Source of the DNA: Candidatus Peregrinibacteria bacterium CG11_big_fil_rev_8_21_14_0_20_46_8
GTDB lineage: Bacteria; Patescibacteriota; Gracilibacteria; UBA1369; UM-FILTER-53-11
DNA length: 25,649 nucleotides
Reading direction: 5' to 3'
NCBI GenBank assembly: GCA_002796025.1
Contig: PCVQ01000025.1
Coordinates: 5,249-30,897 of the forward strand
Below are positions 19,245 through 25,649 of the stretch, piece by piece (the stretch's first letter is position 1; every line of letters starts with the position of its first letter). Both the position numbers and the translations under genes were made by a program. The notes beneath the pieces are model-generated. The model did not search any database. It had not been told where the DNA came from and worked only from the letters and a program-made list of their open reading frames with translations.

Positions 19245-21632
19245 ATGCAAGCGAAAAAACATATAGGAATTGCGATATTGGGTCTGCTCTGCGGTGCTCT
19301 GCTGCTCGGCGGAACGCTCTTTTTAGAACTTCGGCAGAATCCGCCGCTCCGCGCTGCTGCCGATAACTTTCATGAAGAGATTCAGATTCTTGAAGGAAGA
19401 GATGATGCTGTAGTCAAAAATGAACAAGAAAGATTGCTCCTCACTACTGGTCCTGCTGCACGGCTAACGTTAGGAATTTGGGATAATGCGCTCGCAAGAT
19501 TTGCTCCAGAATCGGAGGCGGCGCTTCGCATTGTTCATGACAAAGCTCCCCGTCGTGTGGAGTTTGAGCTCGATCGCGGGCGCGTCTGGATTAATACGCG
19601 CAACAGTGCGACCACCGTGCACCTTACTGCCGGCACCACAACGCTCGAACTCGAGCCGGGCGTTTTTGATATTCAGTATGAAAAAGGTGTGATTATTGCG
19701 GTCGCAATGCGTCGCAGCCTGACTGCTACCATAGCTGGACGAAAAATCATTTTGCCTGAACGCCGACAAATTGTAATTTCAGAATCAAAGGTTGCCCGCC
19801 AAGCAAAGACCATTTCACAGCTTCGCTATTCAAAACTTCTTAAAGAGTATCCTTTTTATGCAGCTGATATTGATGAGTGGATTGAGAAAAATCAGTCTGA
19901 CGACCGTGCATTTTATCGTGCATATCAAGCCCAGATGGATGAGCGGCTGCGTCAGGCCGGACCGCATCTTGGCTTAGACAGCGAATCGCTTTCTTTTAAA
20001 GTAAATCGTACATGGAATAGTGCAGTTGCTGGACTTACATTGGCGCCACAGCGCAAAGCCGAGCGTAATGTAGCGAGCGCCTTTGATTATTTCGATGCCG
20101 GACTCTTTGCAGATCTTATAGGCAAACGCGATATCGCGCAGCAGCGCTATACAACTTTCCAGCGCATTGTACCGCAAGCCGATGCAGAACTCGTGCGGGC
20201 CGCGGCGTATCTTCGCTTTGATCAAATTGCGCATATTAATCCCAGTAGTCAGCTCTTTACTGCCCAGCTCGTTATTCGTGATTTGCTTCAAAAATCTACA
20301 CTCGAAAAAATCCACGCATCTTTTATAGATGTACTTGACGCGCATGCCGAAGGGATTGATTTGGATGTGCAGCAGAATGTAGTAAATTTGTTAAACCGTT
20401 TTGCCACACTCTCAGATTCGAGTTTGCAATCGGTTACCGATGCTGCACTTGCTGAAGATATCCTGTTTGAATATATCCAATTAGAAGATTTTATTAAACG
20501 GGATGACCGCTTTATCCGCCAGGAGTATTTAAAAATACTCGCACTGCTTGAGCGTGCGTACTTGCAGGTAATTGATCATAAAGAAGAGGCGCAAGAGCAG
20601 CGGCAATTTTTTATTCAAGAAAAGCTGAAGAGAATTGCAAAGATACAAAAAAAGATTGAGCGTGATGAGCTGCCTTTTCAGCAGGCGCGGCAGTCCATCC
20701 TCTTACTCTTTACGCAAATTGATGAGCTTCGGCCGGTTGTTTCCGACAAAGCAGTGCTCTCATTTTTTGATGACGAATTGAAAAAATTGCTGCCGTTGGT
20801 TACATTTTTGCGCTCAAATAGCGCCGATAATGTGCAGAATAATTTCGCAATCCACTATGAAACCTATCGAAATCGTTTGAATGAGGCTAAAGAGGTTCGT
20901 TCTCTCTTAGAGAGTTCAGTTGGCGGTGAAGAAATTTCTCCGTTTCGGCGTGAAGAGCTGGCATCACTCGTCGTAAGTGCGCTTCGCGAGGTCGGAATTC
21001 GCGAGGTTGATATTAATTTTCCTGATGATGAAACATCCGCAACCGTCATGATTACCAACGCCAAATTTGAAGGCGCCGAATTTAGTGCCTTGTACAATAC
21101 CGAGCGCCGGCTCTTTACGAATATCATCTTTAATGGAGAGGAAATTCCGAATGCAGTGAAGTTGGAAAATGTTCGCGTTGTCTTTTTAGTAAAGCTTGGC
21201 AAGCTTGAGTTGCCGCAAGAGGTCAGTGAGGAGTCGCTGACTGAGAAACCTTCGCAGCAGTCGGTACTCGAAAAGGTTGCACTCGCCCAAGTTAAAGAAG
21301 CGCTTGAGCGTCTGGCAATTACCGTAGAAGATAAATATATCGGCTTAGAAGATGTTGCAAACGAGATTGTGCACGTGCGTCTGGCAACGTATGGCCAAGG
21401 TTCCGAGGCTGTTGTCTTTGCCTTTGATATTGGTACAAAGAGCAAGCGGGTTGAAAATTTGGTAGTACAAACTGTTGGCGGAGAGGTAGCAGCAAACGAT
21501 TCATTTAAAGTAGATGACTTGCCGACCCGCGTCCAGCAGATTGCACAGCGCGCTATCTTTGAAAAGGAGCGTGAAGCTGAACTGAAAGCCCTTATAGACG
21601 ACGAACCCCAGCCGGAGCCCGACCAGCAATAG
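19245..21632 (+). CDS. large membrane-anchored protein with FecR-like N-terminal domain
   Basis: I do not recognise a named family for the whole protein. The 795 residues have a single N-terminal membrane helix about 7-27, no cleavage site, and a long extracytoplasmic part. Residues about 48-180 form a beta-rich region resembling FecR domains (LLTTGPAARLTLGIWDNALARF, RGRVWINTRNSATTVHLTAGTTTLELEPGVFDI). Residues about 190-560 are mostly helical, with coiled-coil-like charged runs (for example 440-490). A mixed alpha/beta part follows about 570-780, and the C-terminus is acidic. The FecR likeness is by eye. It is divergent from the SLH-protease gene, so the two may both serve the envelope. It has a perfect promoter, so strong expression is likely. 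Confidence 0.8.
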   Translation: MQAKKHIGIAILGLLCGALLLGGTLFLELRQNPPLRAAADNFHEEIQILEGRDDAVVKNEQERLLLTTGPAARLTLGIWDNALARFAPESEAALRIVHDKAPRRVEFELDRGRVWINTRNSATTVHLTAGTTTLELEPGVFDIQYEKGVIIAVAMRRSLTATIAGRKIILPERRQIVISESKVARQAKTISQLRYSKLLKEYPFYAADIDEWIEKNQSDDRAFYRAYQAQMDERLRQAGPHLGLDSESLSFKVNRTWNSAVAGLTLAPQRKAERNVASAFDYFDAGLFADLIGKRDIAQQRYTTFQRIVPQADAELVRAAAYLRFDQIAHINPSSQLFTAQLVIRDLLQKSTLEKIHASFIDVLDAHAEGIDLDVQQNVVNLLNRFATLSDSSLQSVTDAALAEDILFEYIQLEDFIKRDDRFIRQEYLKILALLERAYLQVIDHKEEAQEQRQFFIQEKLKRIAKIQKKIERDELPFQQARQSILLLFTQIDELRPVVSDKAVLSFFDDELKKLLPLVTFLRSNSADNVQNNFAIHYETYRNRLNEAKEVRSLLESSVGGEEISPFRREELASLVVSALREVGIREVDINFPDDETSATVMITNAKFEGAEFSALYNTERRLFTNIIFNGEEIPNAVKLENVRVVFLVKLGKLELPQEVSEESLTEKPSQQSVLEKVALAQVKEALERLAITVEDKYIGLEDVANEIVHVRLATYGQGSEAVVFAFDIGTKSKRVENLVVQTVGGEVAANDSFKVDDLPTRVQQIAQRAIFEKEREAELKALIDDEPQPEPDQQ

Positions 21633-21646
21633 TCGTCCTTCTTTTC

Positions 21647-21675
21647 TTGTTTTCCGCATTCCGAGGTGCTACACT
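21647..21675 (+). promoter_or_regulatory. candidate gyrB promoter, extended -10
   Basis: TTGTTT (21647-21652), 17-nt spacer, TGC-TACACT (21667-21675). Expected leader is ~24 nt before the ATG at 21706, with no Shine-Dalgarno. Confidence 0.55.
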
Positions 21676-21705
21676 TGGCCAGGTTTTTTGACCCTACTTC
21701 TTCAT

Positions 21706-23616
21706 ATGGCTACTCCATCAAATTCAACATATACCGCTGAAAATATTCAAGTTCTTGAGGGACTTTCTGCAGTTCGGAAGCGTCCCGGTATGTATATCGG
21801 TACCACCGATATTGCCGGCTTTCACCACCTTGTGTGGGAGGTTGTCGACAATGCAATTGATGAGGCGATGGCCGGTTACTGTACCGATATTATTGTAACG
21901 ATTCATAAAGACGAATCGCTTTCTGTTGAAGATAACGGCCGTGGTATCCCTGTTGAGAAGCATAAGAAAACAGGTCTCTCGGCACTCGAAACCGTACTGA
22001 CCATCTTGCATGCGGGCGGTAAGTTCGGTGGCGGCGGATATAAAGTATCCGGCGGTTTGCATGGTGTGGGTGTTTCGGTAGTGAACGCACTTTCTGAGTG
22101 GACGCGCGCTGAGGTCTATCGTGATGGGAAGATCCACCAACAAGAGTACGCGCGAGGCGTTACCAAAGATAAATTAAAGGTTACAGGGAAAACCGATAAA
22201 AACGGTACCCGCATCAGCTTTAAGCCGGATCATCAAATTTTTGGTAAAGAGGCCCGCTTTAATCTGCAAACGATTCTTCAGCGCCTTCGCCAGCAGTCAT
22301 ATCTTACAAAGGGCGTGAAGATTTCAGTTGTAGATGAGCGTGTCGATCAAAAGTACCGCTTCTATTTTGAAGGCGGTATTATCTCGTATATTCATCATTT
22401 AAATAAGAATCGCGAGTCGATTTCGAATGTCGTATATGTGGAGAAAGATGTTGATGAAGGAAAGATTGAGATTGCACTGCAATATACGCAGGCATATCAA
22501 GAAAATATCTTTACCTTTGCAAATAATATTCACACGACGGAGGGAGGCATGCACTTGACCGGTTTTCGTGCAGCTTTGACCCGTACTATTAATAATTACG
22601 CGCGTAAAAATAATCTTTTAAAAGAAAAAGAGGGAAATTTGACTTCTGATGACGTGCGCGAAGGTTTGACTGCCGTAATTTCTGTTAAACTTGGTGATCC
22701 TCAATTTGAGGGACAAACAAAGAGTAAACTGGGAAATCCCGAGATGCGTACTGCAGTAGAGGCCGTCTTTAATGAGTTTCTCGATACCTATCTCGAAGAA
22801 AATCCAAAAGATGCACAGGCAATTGTCGGCAAATCGGCACTTGCGGCACGAGCCCGTTTGGCTGCCCGTGCGGCACGCGACTCGGTCATTCGTAAAGGTG
22901 CTCTTGAGGGCATGACCTTACCGGGTAAGCTCGCCGACTGCTCTTCGAAGGATCCTTCGAATTCAGAGCTTTACATTGTAGAGGGTGATTCGGCTGGCGG
23001 TTCTGCAAAGCAGGGGCGCAATCGAGAAAATCAAGCGGTACTTCCATTGCGCGGTAAAATTTTGAATGTTGAACAGTCACGTCTCGATAAAATCATTGCG
23101 AATAACGAAATTAAGGCATTAGTTATTGCAATGGGTACCGGTATTAGTGAGATGTTCGATCTCAGTAAACTCCGTTATGACCGCATCATCATTATGACCG
23201 ATGCCGACGTCGATGGTGCCCACATTCGTACACTCTTATTGACGCTCTTTTACCGCTATTTCCGCGAGCTCATCGAAACCGGACATATCTATATTGCACA
23301 GCCTCCGCTCTATAAATTAAGCCAGGGAAAAAAGATGGTCTATGCCTATACCGAGGAACAGAAAGAGCGCGAATTAAAGGAGTTTGATCCGAATATGAAG
23401 GTAAATATCCAGCGTTACAAAGGTCTTGGTGAGATGAATCCGGAGCAGCTTTGGGAAACCACTATGGATCCTGAGCAGCGCTCGATGCTCCGTGTAACTA
23501 TTGAAGATGCCGAAAATGCAGATATGATTTTTGATACCTTAATGGGCTCTGAAGTTGCGCCGCGCAAAAAGTTCATTCAGACCCATGCTAAAAAAGTAAA
23601 GAATTTGGATGTATAG
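21706..23616 (+). CDS. gyrB: DNA gyrase subunit B
   Basis: ATPase and TOPRIM subunit of gyrase. From the ATG at 21706 it has 636 residues, the compact form without the E. coli insertion. GHKL ATPase motifs: EVVDNAIDEA with Glu45 and Asn49, DNGRGIPV, and GLHGVGVSVVNALS. QTKSKLGNPEMR is the transducer region. TOPRIM: EGDSAGGSAKQGR from Glu426 and DADVDGAHIR with Asp499, Asp501 and Asp503 (Mg ions). QRYKGLGEMN near the C-terminus is typical. An in-frame TTG at 21688 would add six residues but has no support. It follows the FecR-like gene with its own candidate promoter; the partner gyrA is on the other strand 6.5 kb away. Confidence 0.97.
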   Translation: MATPSNSTYTAENIQVLEGLSAVRKRPGMYIGTTDIAGFHHLVWEVVDNAIDEAMAGYCTDIIVTIHKDESLSVEDNGRGIPVEKHKKTGLSALETVLTILHAGGKFGGGGYKVSGGLHGVGVSVVNALSEWTRAEVYRDGKIHQQEYARGVTKDKLKVTGKTDKNGTRISFKPDHQIFGKEARFNLQTILQRLRQQSYLTKGVKISVVDERVDQKYRFYFEGGIISYIHHLNKNRESISNVVYVEKDVDEGKIEIALQYTQAYQENIFTFANNIHTTEGGMHLTGFRAALTRTINNYARKNNLLKEKEGNLTSDDVREGLTAVISVKLGDPQFEGQTKSKLGNPEMRTAVEAVFNEFLDTYLEENPKDAQAIVGKSALAARARLAARAARDSVIRKGALEGMTLPGKLADCSSKDPSNSELYIVEGDSAGGSAKQGRNRENQAVLPLRGKILNVEQSRLDKIIANNEIKALVIAMGTGISEMFDLSKLRYDRIIIMTDADVDGAHIRTLLLTLFYRYFRELIETGHIYIAQPPLYKLSQGKKMVYAYTEEQKERELKEFDPNMKVNIQRYKGLGEMNPEQLWETTMDPEQRSMLRVTIEDAENADMIFDTLMGSEVAPRKKFIQTHAKKVKNLDV

Positions 23617-23624
23617 CGTTAGCC

Positions 23625-23653
23625 TTGACAGTACCGTGCTTTATAACTATCTT
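23625..23653 (+). promoter_or_regulatory. promoter for rpsU
   Basis: TTGACA (23625-23630) matches consensus fully; 17-nt spacer; TATCTT (23648-23653). Only 8 nt remain to the ATG at 23662, so the start of transcription should fall on or next to the A of the ATG. Confidence 0.65.
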
Positions 23654-23661
23654 ATGTCGGC

Positions 23662-23865
23662 ATGATTCACTTGGTTAAAAATTCAAAAGAGTCGAATGAA
23701 AAGCTTGTTGGCCGCTTTCTTAAGAAGGTGCAGGCAAGCCGGATTCTGACTATTGCAAAAGATAAGCAGTACTTTAAGAAGCCTCTGAAAAAGCGGGGGA
23801 TTCGTATGGCTGCCGTTAAGCGCGAATTTTACCGCGCACAGCGCGAGAAGCAAAAATATATGTAG
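23662..23865 (+). CDS. rpsU: ribosomal protein S21 (bS21)
   Basis: Small-subunit protein near the mRNA exit and anti-Shine-Dalgarno region. The 67 residues are basic and show the family pattern: ESNEKLVGRFLKKVQASRIL (S21 'E-s-f-e-x-a-l-r-r-F-k-k'), then a KK(P)-rich stretch and KREFYRAQREKQKY. Length is in the usual range (55-75). It has its own promoter and is closed by a hairpin terminator 12 nt after the stop. Since S21 helps Shine-Dalgarno use in other bacteria, its presence next to many genes without Shine-Dalgarno is worth noting. Assignment is by sequence pattern and is fairly sure. Confidence 0.88.
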   Translation: MIHLVKNSKESNEKLVGRFLKKVQASRILTIAKDKQYFKKPLKKRGIRMAAVKREFYRAQREKQKYM

Positions 23866-23877
23866 CTAAGCAAGCAA

Positions 23878-23902
23878 GGCCCAAACTCTTTGGGTCTTTT
23901 TT
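23878..23902 (+). terminator. intrinsic terminator of rpsU, directly before prmC
   Basis: Hairpin GGCCCAAA-ctc-TTTGGGTC (23878-23896; 8 bp with one G-U) followed by six T (23897-23902). It starts 12 nt after the rpsU stop and ends 3 nt before the prmC ATG at 23906, so prmC needs read-through or a promoter inside rpsU. Confidence 0.8.
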
Positions 23903-23905
23903 CAT

Positions 23906-24739
23906 ATGTACACACTGAGTGAGATTTTACATGAGGCGCAGCAGGATTTTGGTGTTGCTCCGCTGGATAGCGAGTTGCTGCTTGCGCGCCTTTTAGATAT
24001 TCGCCGGGAGGATATTATTGCGCATCCCGAGCGGCCGGTTACTGTAATGCAGCGCGATGATTTTCTGCTGGATTGTCAGCGCAGATCGCGAGGCGAACCG
24101 CTGGCGTACTTGCTGGGTTTTAAAGAATTTTATGGTTTGCCGCTGCACGTCGATCGCCGGGTGCTTATTCCCCGGCCAGAGACAGAGCTGCTGGTAGATA
24201 TCGCGCGTGAACTTGCTGCAGGCATGAGTGCGCCGAAGTTATGTGATGTAGGTACCGGCTCTGGTTGTATTGCGGTTGCTCTGGCAAAACATCTTCCTCA
24301 CGTGCGCATTATTGCGAGTGATATCTCTGACGACGCGCTCCTGGTTGCAAGAAAAAATGTTCATCTGCACGGTGTGGTGGAGAATGTAGAGCTTGTACAG
24401 AGTGATTTGCTTGAGCAATTTCGGGAGCACCCCTTTGATGGCGTTGTTGCTAATTTGCCGTACATCGGCAGACTCGAACACCACCTTGTCGGCAAGGATG
24501 TCATGGAATACGAGCCGAATGTCGCGCTCTTTGGAGGTGATGAAGGTACGGAATTGATCGAGAAACTTTTTCTGCACATTGCGCAGCTTAGGCACATGCC
24601 ACAGTGGTGCATTGGTGAAATGGGCTTTTTGCAGAAAGAAAAAGTAGAAAAAATTGTACGGAGATATTTGCCGCATGCTGTAATTAATTTTAAGCAAGAT
24701 CTTGCGGGTTTAGACCGCGTCTTTATAATCACACTATGA
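23906..24739 (+). CDS. prmC: release factor glutamine methyltransferase
   Basis: Methylates the Gln of the GGQ motif in peptide release factors, using S-adenosylmethionine. The 277 residues show an N-terminal helical domain (DSELLLARLLDIRREDII; EPLAYLLGFKEFYGLPLHVDRRVLIPRPETE is a family hallmark) and a Rossmann methyltransferase domain with motif I DVGTGSG at 114-120. The substrate-binding motif, NPPY in most members, is NLPY here (183-186). The ATG lies 3 nt after a terminator T-run. Its TGA overlaps the prfA ATG by 4 bp, coupling the enzyme to its substrate gene. Confidence 0.95.
   Translation: MYTLSEILHEAQQDFGVAPLDSELLLARLLDIRREDIIAHPERPVTVMQRDDFLLDCQRRSRGEPLAYLLGFKEFYGLPLHVDRRVLIPRPETELLVDIARELAAGMSAPKLCDVGTGSGCIAVALAKHLPHVRIIASDISDDALLVARKNVHLHGVVENVELVQSDLLEQFREHPFDGVVANLPYIGRLEHHLVGKDVMEYEPNVALFGGDEGTELIEKLFLHIAQLRHMPQWCIGEMGFLQKEKVEKIVRRYLPHAVINFKQDLAGLDRVFIITL
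24702..24729 (+). promoter_or_regulatory. candidate internal promoter for prfA
   Basis: TTGCGG (24702-24707), 16-nt spacer, TATAAT (24724-24729), inside the last codons of prmC. The -10 box ends 6 nt before the prfA ATG at 24736, which would give a leaderless mRNA. Confidence 0.45.
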
Positions 24740-25649
24740 ATGAAAAATTAGAAAAACTGGAAAAAGAGTATCAAGAGCTTATGCAGAAAATGAGTGATCC
24801 TCTTGTGATTAATAATCAGGATGAGTATAAGAAGTGCGGCAAGCGTGCGGCGCAGATTGAAGATGCGGTAAAGCTGTATCGTGATTTGAAAGCAGCCGAA
24901 CAACAAATTCATGATGCACAGGAGCTTTTAGATGCAGGTGATGCAGATATGCGCGAGCTTGCACAAGAAGAGCTGGAGCAAGGAGAGGCAGCAAAGGAGC
25001 GCATTGAAGAGGCGTTGAAAATAGAGCTTTTGCCGAAAGATGAGGATGATATTAAGGACTGTATTGTCGAAATTCGTGCGGCGGCAGGAGGTGAAGAGGC
25101 AGCACTTTTTGCAGGAGAACTTTCGCGTATGTATATGCGGTATGCCGAGGAAAATAATTGGAAGACCGAATTGATGAGCAAGAGCGAGCAGGATTCCGGC
25201 GGCATAAAAGAGATGGTCTTTGCGGTTCGCGGTAAGGGCGCCTTTGGTAAATTGAAATTTGAATCGGGCGTGCACCGTGTGCAGCGCATTCCGGTAACTG
25301 AGGCTAAGGGACGTGTACATACATCGACAGTAACTGTTGCAGTTTTGCCCGAAGTTGAAGATGTTGATGTCGAGATCCGTACTGAAGATGTGCGGGTCGA
25401 TACCTACCGTGCGGGCGGCGCCGGCGGACAGCATGTAAACAAGACCGACTCTGCGGTGCGCCTTACGCACGAGCCGAGCGGCATTGTGGTAGCCTGCCAA
25501 GATGAGCGCTCGCAGCTAAAAAATAAGACCAAAGCTATGGGTATTTTGCGTGCAAAGCTGTATGCGCATCAAAAAGAGGAGCAGATGAAGGCGCGGGGAG
25601 ATGACCGCCGGGCGCAAATTGGAACTGGTGACCGCAGCGAGAAGATCCG
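24736..25649 (+). CDS. prfA: peptide chain release factor 1, 3' end cut by the window
   Basis: Ends translation at UAA and UAG. 304 full codons are visible of about 355-360. An N-terminal coiled-coil domain (1-100) is followed by AAAGGEEAALFAGEL, the codon-recognition PVT tripeptide at 186-188 (PxT class of RF1; RF2 has SPF), and the catalytic GGQ at 230-232 (RAGGAGGQHVNKTDSAVRLTH). RF1 rather than RF2 follows from PVT. Since neighbouring genes end in TGA, an RF2 should exist elsewhere. It overlaps prmC by 4 bp. No frameshift was seen. Confidence 0.96.
   Translation, partial: MNEKLEKLEKEYQELMQKMSDPLVINNQDEYKKCGKRAAQIEDAVKLYRDLKAAEQQIHDAQELLDAGDADMRELAQEELEQGEAAKERIEEALKIELLPKDEDDIKDCIVEIRAAAGGEEAALFAGELSRMYMRYAEENNWKTELMSKSEQDSGGIKEMVFAVRGKGAFGKLKFESGVHRVQRIPVTEAKGRVHTSTVTVAVLPEVEDVDVEIRTEDVRVDTYRAGGAGGQHVNKTDSAVRLTHEPSGIVVACQDERSQLKNKTKAMGILRAKLYAHQKEEQMKARGDDRRAQIGTGDRSEKI

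Noticed and set aside
21688..21705. Earlier TTG start for gyrB.
   Set aside because: The six added residues have no family support and no ribosome-binding site; the ATG at 21706 is better.
1..25649. Alternative genetic code with TGA read as glycine.
   Set aside because: gshB, livM, the TSP3 gene and prmC end with TGA at the expected family ends, and no gene needs in-frame TGA readthrough.

Overview
The window looks like chromosome from a bacterium of the Candidate Phyla Radiation (Patescibacteria), possibly a Peregrinibacteria-type lineage. The grounds are a lone VirB4-type ATPase, secreted proteins with SLH or thrombospondin-type-3 repeats, a ribosomal protein L31 with a long Lys-rich tail, and almost no Shine-Dalgarno sequences before start codons. 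Phylum is an inference; no rRNA lies in the window. TGA is used as a normal stop (gshB, livM, the TSP3 gene, prmC), so the code-25 lineages (Gracilibacteria, Absconditabacteria) are unlikely. Coding density is high. No tRNA, rRNA, CRISPR array, transposase or integrase was seen, and the largest non-coding stretch is about 230 bp (8208-8437).

Left part (1-9604, all minus strand). In transcription order: a branched-chain amino-acid (Liv) ABC system, livK-livH-livM-livG-livF, with a strong terminator-like hairpin between the binding protein and the membrane genes; a small Ala/Gly/Pro-rich protein with its own near-consensus promoter; a GshB-like ATP-grasp enzyme; a two-permease plus ATPase ABC-2 exporter of the COG4586/4587/3694 type; and tgt, which runs off the left edge.

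Middle part (9741-15191, minus strand). A tight cluster gyrA, TSP3-repeat membrane protein, rpmE (L31), aroC, with 4-bp overlaps or gaps of up to 8 nt. It ends in a weak terminator. Divergent from gyrA is the VirB4-like ATPase (plus strand), which converges on an SLH-PDZ-S41 protease (minus). That protease is divergent from a large FecR-like, membrane-anchored protein (plus), whose promoter matches the sigma-70 consensus exactly.

Right part (21706-25649, plus strand): gyrB, rpsU, prmC, prfA (cut by the right edge). PrmC methylates the Gln of the GGQ motif in release factors, so prmC-prfA is a functional pair.

The most unusual signals are non-coding. (i) A ~70-bp element occurs twice, in opposite orientations (2465-2532 plus, 8250-8319 minus); its terminal hairpin differs by two paired compensatory changes, which suggests selection on RNA or DNA structure. 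(ii) Several genes have a -10 box only 6-14 nt before the ATG and no Shine-Dalgarno, which suggests leaderless mRNAs. (iii) A terminator hairpin sits directly in front of the prmC start codon. I found no clear new defence or mobile system.
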